Below are positions 1-6,895 of a stretch of 64,000 nucleotides of DNA, one piece after another. The position numbers were made by a program, and so were the translations under genes. Location of the stretch: the NCBI GenBank assembly GCA_009663185.1, contig VJZX01000015.1:1-64000 (forward strand). The letters run 5' to 3'. The stretch is from Isoptericola halalbus. Its GTDB lineage: Bacteria > Actinomycetota > Actinomycetes > Actinomycetales > Cellulomonadaceae. Positions within the stretch are counted from its first letter, which is position 1. The number at the start of each line of letters is the position of its first letter. Below the pieces are notes generated by a model that saw only the letters and a list, made by a program, of their open reading frames with translations, did no database searches and was not told the origin of the DNA.

Positions 1-512
1 GTCACGTGGGCGCCGGGCCAGGCCGTGGTCGAGGCCAGGAGCGTGCCCCGCTCTCGCGCACGGACCGCGAGCCGCCGCCGGTCGGCGTCGGTCAGCGCCG
101 CCCGCGGGCCGGTGACCACGACGTCCATGCCGTCGAGGAGCGCCGCGACGACGGCCGGCGCGTCCGGGCCGGGCAGCGGCACGAGCGCGGTGCGCTCGAG
201 CACGACGCCGACGTCGGCGGCCGCGAGCATGCCGACCGCGGGAGCCCCGACGAACGCGACCCACGCCCCGGCCTGCGACGGCGCGGCGAGCAGCGCGAGC
301 AGCAGCGACGTCGAGCCGCGCACGGCGAGCGTGCCGCCACCACGCAGCACGCCTCCGGGGATCAGCCGCGCCAGGGCGGGGTGCACCGGCCATGCCTGCC
401 CAACTGCCTGCCCGTCCGCGAGCGTCGTGGTGCGCTGCTCGGCCTCGCGCAGCGTGGCCAGCGCGTGCGCGTGGCGGGCACCGGTCTGGCGCTCCGGGAC
501 GACGACGGTCAC
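1..512 (-). CDS. ImuA'-like mutasome protein (5' part only; continues off the window)
   Basis: Actinobacterial ImuA'-type protein. In this group it is normally encoded just before imuB (a Y-family polymerase homologue) and acts with ImuB and DnaE2 in SOS-induced error-prone lesion bypass. The first 170 codons are present. They show the Ala/Arg-rich start, a VHPALARLIPGG segment, a RecA-like core with the sequence GSTSLLLALLAAPSQAGAW, and an AALLDGMDVVVTGPRAAL segment. I recognise the family from this overall pattern, not from a catalytic motif. GTG was chosen because GGGAGGAG lies 6 nt upstream. A perfect SOS palindrome lies 29 nt upstream of the start, which is the regulation expected for this cassette. 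imuB should follow beyond coordinate 1 if the call is right. Confidence 0.7.
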   Translation of the reverse strand, partial: MTVVVPERQTGARHAHALATLREAEQRTTTLADGQAVGQAWPVHPALARLIPGGVLRGGGTLAVRGSTSLLLALLAAPSQAGAWVAFVGAPAVGMLAAADVGVVLERTALVPLPGPDAPAVVAALLDGMDVVVTGPRAALTDADRRRLAVRARERGTLLASTTAWPGAHV

Positions 513-540
513 GCGGCCTCCTCCCGGCGGTCCAGCATCA

Positions 541-558
541 TTCGAACATTCGTTCGAA
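541..558. promoter_or_regulatory. LexA (SOS) box
   Basis: TTCGAACATTCGTTCGAA is a perfect palindrome apart from its 4-nt centre. Its core matches the actinobacterial LexA consensus TCGAAC-N4-GTTCGA without mismatch. It lies 29 nt upstream of the imuA'-like start and 94 nt upstream of the divergent SDR gene, so it most likely governs the mutasome gene. Nothing else in the 140-nt intergenic region is needed to explain SOS control. Confidence 0.9.
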
Positions 559-652
559 CACCTCTCCAGTCTTCGTCGCCGCAGCTACCCTGTCAACCGC
601 GCCGGTCAGCGGCGTACAGCCCACCAGGCGACACGACGAGGAGGTCGTATCC

Positions 653-1417
653 ATGACCCGTCCCACCGAGCCGCGCACCGCGATCGTGACCGGGGGCGCT
701 CGCGGCATCGGCGCCGCTACCGCCCGCCGGCTCGCCGCCGACGGCCACGCCGTCGCCGTGCTCGACCTGCTGGCCGAGCAGGCCGCCCGGACCGCGGAGA
801 GCATCGCCTCGGACGGCGGACGCACGCTCGGGATCGGCGTGGACGTCGCCGACGCCGCTGCCGCCGAAGCGGCCGTGGCGCGCGTGGCCACCGAGCTCGG
901 GGAACCCACGATCCTCGTCAACAACGCCGGCATCCTGCGCGACAACCTGCTCTTCAAGATGTCCGAGGACGACTGGGACTCGGTGCTGCGGGTGCACCTG
1001 CGCGGGGCCTTCGTCGTGACCAGGGCCGTCCAGTCCCACATGGTCTCCGCGGGCTGGGGCCGCATCGTCAACCTGTCGAGCACCTCGGCGCTCGGCCACC
1101 GCGGCCAGGCCAACTACTCCGCCGCCAAGGCCGGCATGCAGGGGTTCACCAAGACGCTCGCGATCGAGCTGGGCAAGTTCGGCGTCACCGCCAACGCCGT
1201 CGCGCCGGGCGTCATCGAGACCGAGATGATCCGCGCGACGGCCGAGCGCGTCGGTGTCTCGTTCGAGGACTTCCTCGCCGAGGCGGCCAAGGACGTGCCC
1301 GTCGGCCGGGCGGGCCGGCCCGAGGACGTGGCCGCCGCCGTCGCGTTCTTCTGCTCCGAGGAGGCCGCGTACGTCTCCGGGCAGGTGCTCTACGTGGCGG
1401 GTGGCCCGAAGGCGTGA
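653..1417 (+). CDS. SDR-family oxidoreductase (FabG-like)
   Basis: A 254-residue NAD(P)-dependent short-chain dehydrogenase. The Rossmann motif VTGGARGIG is at residues 13-21, NNAGILRD at about 92-99, the catalytic Ser in NLSSTSA at about 145, and YSAAK (Tyr/Lys) at about 158-162. The C-terminal GRAGRPEDVAAAVAFFCS and YVSGQVLYVAGG blocks are typical of 3-oxoacyl-ACP/CoA reductase-like enzymes. Upstream in-frame codons exist, but this ATG follows GAGGAGGTCGTATCC and begins at the normal family position. A separate FabG next to FabI at 19.9 kb is the better candidate for the housekeeping enzyme, so this one is probably a paralogue of unknown substrate. Confidence 0.9.
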   Translation: MTRPTEPRTAIVTGGARGIGAATARRLAADGHAVAVLDLLAEQAARTAESIASDGGRTLGIGVDVADAAAAEAAVARVATELGEPTILVNNAGILRDNLLFKMSEDDWDSVLRVHLRGAFVVTRAVQSHMVSAGWGRIVNLSSTSALGHRGQANYSAAKAGMQGFTKTLAIELGKFGVTANAVAPGVIETEMIRATAERVGVSFEDFLAEAAKDVPVGRAGRPEDVAAAVAFFCSEEAAYVSGQVLYVAGGPKA

Positions 1418-1472
1418 GCTCGGGCCGGGCCGCGGCGGCGCGCGCGCCCTGGCGGACGTCGTGGGGATTCGG

Positions 1473-1478
1473 CACAGT
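1473..1478 (+). promoter_or_regulatory. Probable -10 box of a leaderless promoter (PEBP gene)
   Basis: CACAGT lies 7 nt before the ATG of the PEBP gene. It matches the pattern xAnnnT-N6/7-start seen at several other genes here, and no Shine-Dalgarno sequence fits in the gap. Confidence 0.4.
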
Positions 1479-1485
1479 GGGCGCC

Positions 1486-2016
1486 ATGGACCTCTCGCGC
1501 CCCTATCCCCCGGACCCGTACTCGCTGATGCCTCAGGTCCCCGCGTTCACGGTGACCAGCCCGGGCATGACCGACGGCGAGCGGCTCGCGGTGGACTTCA
1601 CGGTCGACGGCGACGGCGACTCGCCCGCCCTGGAGTGGTCCGGATTTCCCGAGGGCACGCGGTCGTTCGTCGTGAGCTGCTTCGACCCGGACGCGCCCGC
1701 GCCGTCGGGCTACTGGCACTGGAACCTGGTCGACGTGCCGGCATCGGTCACGTCGCTCCCCCGCGGCGCGGGGGCGGCCGACGGCTCAAGCCTCCCCGAC
1801 GGCGCCTACCAGATGGTCAGCGACGGCGGGATGCGCGGCTACGAGCCCGCGGGACCGCCGTCGGGCGACCACGAGCACCGGTACGTGTTCGCGGTGCACG
1901 CGCTCGACGTGCCGCGGCTGCGCGTGGGACCGGACGCGAGCAACGCCAAGGTCGCCATCAACGCCGTGTTCCACACGCTCGCGCGTGCGGTCATCGTGGG
2001 CACCTACCAGCGGTGA
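1486..2016 (+). CDS. YbhB/YbcL-type phosphatidylethanolamine-binding (PEBP) protein
   Basis: A 176-residue protein of the bacterial PEBP/Raf-kinase-inhibitor-like family, a small cytoplasmic beta-sandwich that binds anionic ligands; its bacterial role is poorly defined. It shows the DPDAPAPSGYWHWNLVDVP block (about 67-85), which carries the Asp-Pro and His ligand-pocket residues. It also has YEPAGPPSGDHEHRYVFAVH (about 119-138), the second pocket motif. The ATG is preceded by a -10-like CACAGT and no ribosome-binding site. The stop overlaps the start of the next gene (GTGA), so the two are co-translated. Confidence 0.88.
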   Translation: MDLSRPYPPDPYSLMPQVPAFTVTSPGMTDGERLAVDFTVDGDGDSPALEWSGFPEGTRSFVVSCFDPDAPAPSGYWHWNLVDVPASVTSLPRGAGAADGSSLPDGAYQMVSDGGMRGYEPAGPPSGDHEHRYVFAVHALDVPRLRVGPDASNAKVAINAVFHTLARAVIVGTYQR

Positions 2017-2582
2017 GCGGCCTGCCGACCCTGGGCGACCTCGACTGGGCGCCCGCGCTCGAGCACCCCGAGCTGCTCGCCGCGCCGGTGCTCGACGCGC
2101 TGCACACGTGGGCCGCGGACGACGCACGCGTCGCCGAGCAGGTCGCCGTGGCCGAGATCGACCCCGACCACGCGGACACCGCGACGCTCAACGACGTGCA
2201 CGGGCTCCCGCCGGAGGCGTCGGCCAACTGCGTCGTCGTGGCCGGCCGCCGCGGCGAGGTCGAGCGGATCGCGGCCTGCGTGGTGACCGCGACGACGTTC
2301 GCCGACGTCAACACCCGCGTGCGCAAGCTGCTCGACGTGCGCAAGGCCTCGTTCCTGCCCACGGACCGGGCGACGGCCGAGTCCGGCATGGAGTACGGCG
2401 GCATCACGCCCGTGGGCCTGCCCGCGCGCTGGCGCGTGCTCGTCGACGCACGGTTCGCCGTGCCGGGCACGCTCGCGCTCATGGGCTCGGGCGTGCGGCG
2501 GTCGAAGCTGCTCATGCCCGGTGAGCTGCTGTGCGCGATGCCGGTGGTCGAGGTGATCGAGGGGCTCGGCGTCGAGCGCTGA
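2013..2582 (+). CDS. YbaK/EbsC-type aminoacyl-tRNA deacylase
   Basis: A 189-residue YbaK/ProX-like editing-domain protein. The family hydrolyses mischarged tRNAs such as Cys-tRNA(Pro) or Ala-tRNA(Pro) in trans. Support comes from the ANCVVVAG strand, the RKLLDVRKASF segment around the conserved lysines, and the family signature SGMEYGGITPVGLP (about 125-138) followed by VLVDARFAV. An extra N-terminal stretch of about 45 residues (TLGDLDWAPALEHPELL) is common in actinobacterial members. The GTG start overlaps the PEBP stop. The exact tRNA substrate cannot be told from sequence. Confidence 0.85.
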   Translation: MSGLPTLGDLDWAPALEHPELLAAPVLDALHTWAADDARVAEQVAVAEIDPDHADTATLNDVHGLPPEASANCVVVAGRRGEVERIAACVVTATTFADVNTRVRKLLDVRKASFLPTDRATAESGMEYGGITPVGLPARWRVLVDARFAVPGTLALMGSGVRRSKLLMPGELLCAMPVVEVIEGLGVER

Positions 2583-2609
2583 GCTCGGGCAGTCGCGCGA
2601 GCGGCGGCC

Positions 2610-3611
2610 TCAGCACTCGGCGCGGCCGCGGCGCCAGTAGCCCATGAAGGCCACAGCCTTGCGGTCGACGCCCTTCACCGAGACGAGGTAGCGGCGCAGC
2701 GTCTTGATGACGCCGGCCTCCCCCGCGAGCCACGCGTAGAGCACGGTGTCCTGCACAAGAGGGTGGCCCGACGCGTCGACCGGCACCTCCCAGAGGATCT
2801 CGGCGTCGATGTCGACGTCGGACAGCTCGGCGCCGAGGTCGACACCCGCCGCCGTGACGGCCGGCTCGTTCGCGGCTGAGGCACGCACACCCATGGCGAG
2901 CAGGCGGTCGGCCGCCTCCTGGACGGCCGGGACGAGCACCTCGCCGTGCTCCCGGTCCTCGCGGGCCAGCCAGGTGACGCGCACGCCGGCCGGCGCGGCG
3001 AGCGTCCATCGGTCCTCGCGGTGCGGCACCTCGAGGAAGACCTCGCCGATCGCGTCGTCGGGCAGCGACTCGCAGATCGCGGCGATCGCGGGGACCGCGG
3101 TCTCGTCGCCTGCGAGCAGCAGCGCGTGGCTGGTCTGTGGCGGGGCGAACTCGAGCCCGCCGTGCGGCCCGCCCGTGTACGCCGCGTTGGGGCCCATGAT
3201 GACGAGGGGCGAGCCGGGCTTGGCGCCGTTCGCCCAGCGCGACGCCGGGCCGGTGTCGCCGTGCAGCACGATGTCGACGTCGACCTCGCGCCGGTCCTGG
3301 CGAACCGCCCGCACCGTGTAGGTGCGCAGCGGGTTGCGACGCTCCTCCGGAAGGGCACGCCACGACGTGAACCAGTCGGGGTTCTGGCGGTCGAGGTACT
3401 CCCAGCCGCCGCAGGGCGCCGGGAGGAGAAACTTGATCCGCTGGTCGCGGCCGTTGTCGGCGAACTGGTCCAGGTCCTCGCCGGTGAACGTGATGCGGGT
3501 GAAGGACGGACACAGCCGGGTCACCCGCGAGACGACGACGTCGAACATCCGCCACGGCTGGGGCGGGGCGTCCAGGGTCACGGCGGCAGCTGCCTCGGCG
3601 GTGTCGGTCAC
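2610..3611 (-). CDS. Siderophore-interacting protein (FAD-dependent ferric reductase)
   Basis: A 333-residue SIP-family protein (ViuB-like). It reduces ferric siderophores in the cytoplasm with FAD and NAD(P)H so that Fe2+ is released. The N-terminal FAD-binding domain ([34 protein letters not shown]) leads to the nucleotide domain ([18 protein letters not shown]). The C-terminus is the family hallmark [19 protein letters not shown] followed by [14 protein letters not shown] at 3611 is preferred over the ATG at 3647. TAGGCT lies 7 nt upstream as a leaderless -10 box, and the DtxR/IdeR box ends immediately upstream of this start. No siderophore synthase or receptor gene adjoins it. Confidence 0.92.
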   Translation of the reverse strand: MTDTAEAAAAVTLDAPPQPWRMFDVVVSRVTRLCPSFTRITFTGEDLDQFADNGRDQRIKFLLPAPCGGWEYLDRQNPDWFTSWRALPEERRNPLRTYTVRAVRQDRREVDVDIVLHGDTGPASRWANGAKPGSPLVIMGPNAAYTGGPHGGLEFAPPQTSHALLLAGDETAVPAIAAICESLPDDAIGEVFLEVPHREDRWTLAAPAGVRVTWLAREDREHGEVLVPAVQEAADRLLAMGVRASAANEPAVTAAGVDLGAELSDVDIDAEILWEVPVDASGHPLVQDTVLYAWLAGEAGVIKTLRRYLVSVKGVDRKAVAFMGYWRRGRAEC

Positions 3612-3630
3612 GGTGGTTAGCCTAACCTCA
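3612..3630. promoter_or_regulatory. DtxR/IdeR iron box overlapping the -10 of the SIP gene
   Basis: GGTGGTTAGCCTAACCTCA matches 15 of 19 positions of the DtxR/IdeR consensus and contains the perfect inverted repeat GGTTAG-C-CTAACC. On the minus strand the -10 hexamer TAGGCT (3624-3619) sits inside it, 7 nt from the GTG. Repressor binding when iron is plentiful would block the promoter directly. Confidence 0.9.
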
Positions 3631-3725
3631 CCTCGGCCGGCGCCCACAACCCTTCGTGGCGTGGATCACAGCACGGCGAGGCGCACTCCGCGGCGACCCG
3701 GGCACCCCCGTCCGCCGACGGTGGC

Positions 3726-4667
3726 CTATGCGTCGGCCTCGTCGTCCCGCACGACCACGACCGGGCACGGTGCGACGCGGATCATCGTGTGCGAGACCGA
3801 GCCCAGCAGGAGCGAGGCGAAGCCGCCCCGCCCTCGCGTCCCGACGACGAGCCGGTCGGCCTCGGTAGCCGCGAGATGAAGCATGTCGACCGCCCGGCCC
3901 TCGCGCACGATTCCTTCGAGCGCGATCGACCCCGCCCGCCACCCGCGCATCTCGGAATGTTTGCGGATGCGCTCGAGCCCGTCGACGAGCGTCTGCTCCG
4001 CAGTCGCTTCGGTGGCGTCGCGGGGAAGGGTGCCCATCGTGAACGACTCGATCCACTCCGTCGCTCCGGGACGCCAGACCACGACGACCCGCAGCGGGAG
4101 CGCGCCGTACCAAGCAGCGTCGGCGGCACAGGCGAGCGCCCGCGCCGCCGAGGGTGAGCCGTCGTAGCCGACGACGACGGGCCGCACCGCCGGCATGCGC
4201 ACCTCGGGCAGCTCGGGGACCACCGCGACCGGGCAGTGCGCGTGAGCCGCGAGCTGGAGTGCGACGGATCCCCTGAGCTCCTCGACGAGAACCCGGTGGG
4301 GTGCGGAACCGACCACGAGGAGCGACGCCCCGTGGGACATGCCCACGAGCGCCGCCCCGGGCGACGCGTACTCGACGTACGTCTCCGGCTCGATGCCGGG
4401 CACGTGGTCCCGCACCCTCGCGGCAGCCTCCTCGACCACCGGCCAGGCGCCGGTGTCGCTCCCGACGTCACGCCCGTCCTTGCGCGCGGTCAGCCCGGTG
4501 TCGTGCTCGTCGCGCACGTAGACGATCTGGAGCGAGGTCCTGCGGGTGCGCGCCTCACGAGCCGCCCACTCGAGCGCCGACTCGGCGACTGCGGACGCGT
4601 CGTACCCGACGACCACCGGCCCTTCCCCGTTCCGGCGCGTCGTCGGCGGAAGGCCGCTCGCGCTCAC
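3726..4667 (-). CDS. Tandem universal stress protein
   Basis: A 313-residue protein with two UspA domains. Domain 1 starts PVVVGYDASAVAESALEWA (about 17-36) and domain 2 starts RPVVVGYDGSPSAARALACA. Domain 2 ends with the ATP-binding loop VVGTRGRGGFASLLLGSVS (G-2x-G-9x-G-S type), so nucleotide binding is likely. In domain 1 the corresponding region reads VVGSAPHRVLVEELRGSV and lacks the full loop. Two-domain USPs in actinobacteria are often hypoxia- or stationary-phase-induced, but no such promoter site was recognised. AGGAGG abuts the GTG start codon, which is unusually close. Confidence 0.9.
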   Translation of the reverse strand: MSASGLPPTTRRNGEGPVVVGYDASAVAESALEWAAREARTRRTSLQIVYVRDEHDTGLTARKDGRDVGSDTGAWPVVEEAAARVRDHVPGIEPETYVEYASPGAALVGMSHGASLLVVGSAPHRVLVEELRGSVALQLAAHAHCPVAVVPELPEVRMPAVRPVVVGYDGSPSAARALACAADAAWYGALPLRVVVVWRPGATEWIESFTMGTLPRDATEATAEQTLVDGLERIRKHSEMRGWRAGSIALEGIVREGRAVDMLHLAATEADRLVVGTRGRGGFASLLLGSVSHTMIRVAPCPVVVVRDDEADA

Positions 4668-4677
4668 CCTCCTATCG

Positions 4678-5538
4678 TCACTCCGAAGCGTCCGCGGAGC
4701 GAGTTGCCCAGAAGGCGACCGCCGACGCCGCGGCCACGTTGAGCGAGTCCACTCCCCCGGACATGGGGATCGTCACGACGACGTCCGCCGCCTCGACGGC
4801 ACCGCGTGACAGTCCGTCACCCTCGGTACCCAGGACAAGCGCGAGCCGCTCGGGCGGGTCGGCGACGAGGTCGTCGAGCGAGACGGCGTCGTCGGCGAGA
4901 GCGAGCGCCGCGACGGTGAACCCGTCCTCGGTGAGCGCGTGCAGGCCACCGGGCCACGACTCGATCCGCGTCCACGGCACCTGGAACACCGTGCCCATCG
5001 AGACCCGCACCGACCGCCGGTACAGCGGGTCGGCGCACCGCGGCGAGACGAGCACCGCGTCGACGCCGAGGGCCGCGGCCGACCGGAAGATCGCCCCGAC
5101 GTTGGTGTGGTCGACGATGTCCTCGAGCACCGCGACCCGACGGGCACCAGCACCCCCACGTGCGCCGCCCACGAGCTCGTGCACGCTCGGGAGCACCGGC
5201 CGGTGCATCGCCGCGAGCGCCCCGCGGTGCAGGAGGAACCCCGTGACCTGCCGGAGCACCTCCTCGTCGCCCACGAACACCGGGACGTCGGGATGCTCGC
5301 CGAGCACGTCCGACATCGACGCGAGCCATTTGTCGGCCATGAGGAACGACCGGGGCCGGTGCCCTGCACGCAGCGCGCGGCGGATCACGGTCGACGACTC
5401 GGCCATGTACAGCCCCTCGGCGGGCTCGCGCACGGTGCGCAGCCTGACGTCCGTGAGGTCCGTGTAGTCCCGCAGACGCGCGTCGCCGGGATCGGTGATG
5501 CGGACGACGGCGGAGGGCAGCTCGGCGTGCTCGTTCAC
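4678..5538 (-). CDS. SpoU/TrmH-family RNA 2'-O-methyltransferase
   Basis: A 286-residue SPOUT methyltransferase that would transfer methyl from S-adenosylmethionine to a ribose 2'-OH of rRNA or tRNA. The N-terminal substrate-binding domain contains MAESSTVIRRALRAG. The C-terminal knot carries the three family motifs: DHTNVGAIFRSAAALGVDAV (motif 1), LALVLGTEGDGLS (motif 2) and IPMSGGVDSLNVAAASAVAF (motif 3). The target nucleotide is not evident. GTG lies 6 nt after GACAAT, a plausible leaderless -10. The gap to the USP gene is 10 nt, so both may be co-transcribed. Confidence 0.92.
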   Translation of the reverse strand: MNEHAELPSAVVRITDPGDARLRDYTDLTDVRLRTVREPAEGLYMAESSTVIRRALRAGHRPRSFLMADKWLASMSDVLGEHPDVPVFVGDEEVLRQVTGFLLHRGALAAMHRPVLPSVHELVGGARGGAGARRVAVLEDIVDHTNVGAIFRSAAALGVDAVLVSPRCADPLYRRSVRVSMGTVFQVPWTRIESWPGGLHALTEDGFTVAALALADDAVSLDDLVADPPERLALVLGTEGDGLSRGAVEAADVVVTIPMSGGVDSLNVAAASAVAFWATRSADASE

Positions 5539-5566
5539 CCGGGAATTGTCTCAGCGCGAGGGCGGC

Positions 5567-6895
5567 TCACGGCGCTGCCGGCGCCCGGCCGTGCTGCTCG
5601 AACCACTGCAGGGTGAGCTCGCGCCAGACCTGCGTCCCGACGCCCGAGGGCGCCCGGTCGAAGCCGTGCTCTCCGGCGGGAACGAGCACGAGCTCGTGCG
5701 GCACGTCGACGGCGCCGAGCGCCTCGGCGAGGCCGCTCGCGCCCGACGGCGGCACGAGATGGTCGGCGGCCCCTGTGACCATGAGGGTCGCCGGTGCCGT
5801 GGCCGTGAGGTGCTCGGCGGGCGTGATCTCCGTGTACCGCTCGGGCACGCCCTCAGGCGTCCCGCCCGTATAGGCAATGGCCATGTCGCGTGCGATGCGG
5901 CCCAGCATCGGATCGGGATTCGCGTAGAAGTCGGCCGGAGACGCGACCGGATACAGCGTGCTCACGGCGTCCACCGCCGGCACGTTGCCACCGCACGAGG
6001 ACTCCAGCTCGCCCGCCGCGGCGCGGTACGCGACCTGGAGCGCGACGTTGCCACCCACCGAGTCGCCGACGAGGAAGACCCGGCCCGGGTCACCGCCGTG
6101 CTCGCCCGCGTGCTGCTCCACCCAGGTCAGCGCGCACGCGACCTGCGGCTCGACGACGTCCCACTGGTGGTGCTCGTCGGCGGAGAGCGGGTACTCGAGG
6201 CTCACCGCGAGATAGCCCTGCTCGGCGAACCAGGCGGCGTGCGTCGCGATCGTGGGCTGGAGCCAGTCCTGTGAGACCGACCCCCCGGCGTGCACGAGCA
6301 CGACGACGGGCGCGGGCGTCGCGCCGCCGGCGACCGGCTCCCACATCGAGAGCTCGAGCGACCCGCCCTCGTGCTCGCCGTACGACGTCGACGTGCCGGG
6401 CTCGGCGACCGGCCCGGCCACCGCGAAGAGGGCGCCGACGTCCAGAGCGACGGCGTGCTCGCGCGCGACGGACAGCTGCTGCCACCCCACGAACACCACG
6501 CCGCCGAGCGCCGCGAGCCCCAGGACGGTGGCCGCCACACGCGCCACGCTGCCGCGCCGCATGAGCATTACCGCGGCGAGCACCGTGACGACCGCCGCGA
6601 GCACGACGAGCCACGCCAGGAACACCGACGCCGACGCCCCCGCGATGCCGAGCACCGGGATCCCCGGCGCCAGCATCCCGGCCACGAGCAGCGCGAGCAG
6701 CACCGCGACACCGACGAGCACGCCCACGGACGCCGATCGCCCCCGCCGCGGCGCCGGCTCCCCCTCCGAGGCCGGAGCGACGCGCCGACGCGATGGCGGC
6801 GCGGCGTGCCGACGCGGAGGCGGCGCGCTGATGATCACAGGCTCGTCGATCGCGGCGTTCACGCCGCACACCCTGCCATGAACCGGGTCGGTCAC
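5567..6895 (-). CDS. Membrane-anchored alpha/beta hydrolase (esterase/lipase type)
   Basis: A 442-residue protein with an Arg/Pro-rich cytoplasmic N-terminus and three predicted membrane segments (about 55-80, 85-112, 118-140). An alpha/beta-hydrolase domain follows, probably outside the membrane. The nucleophile elbow is GDSVGGN. The oxyanion-side strand is PVVVLVHAGGSVSQ, the acid is probably Asp in GAADHLVPP, and the base is His in AGEHGF. The GTG start overlaps the stop of the upstream ABC subunit (GTGTGA), so it is the last gene of the TetR-ABC-ABC operon. Its substrate may be related to the exported compound. The N-terminal membrane domain is not typical of carboxylesterases. Confidence 0.85.
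   Translation of the reverse strand: MTDPVHGRVCGVNAAIDEPVIISAPPPRRHAAPPSRRRVAPASEGEPAPRRGRSASVGVLVGVAVLLALLVAGMLAPGIPVLGIAGASASVFLAWLVVLAAVVTVLAAVMLMRRGSVARVAATVLGLAALGGVVFVGWQQLSVAREHAVALDVGALFAVAGPVAEPGTSTSYGEHEGGSLELSMWEPVAGGATPAPVVVLVHAGGSVSQDWLQPTIATHAAWFAEQGYLAVSLEYPLSADEHHQWDVVEPQVACALTWVEQHAGEHGGDPGRVFLVGDSVGGNVALQVAYRAAAGELESSCGGNVPAVDAVSTLYPVASPADFYANPDPMLGRIARDMAIAYTGGTPEGVPERYTEITPAEHLTATAPATLMVTGAADHLVPPSGASGLAEALGAVDVPHELVLVPAGEHGFDRAPSGVGTQVWRELTLQWFEQHGRAPAAP

Noticed and set aside
25-2016. Very long open frame on the plus strand through the imuA'-like, SDR and PEBP region
   Set aside because: Only its last 176 codons (from 1486) have family similarity. The rest is Arg/Ala-rich and runs through other genes in the wrong frame, a common high-GC artefact.
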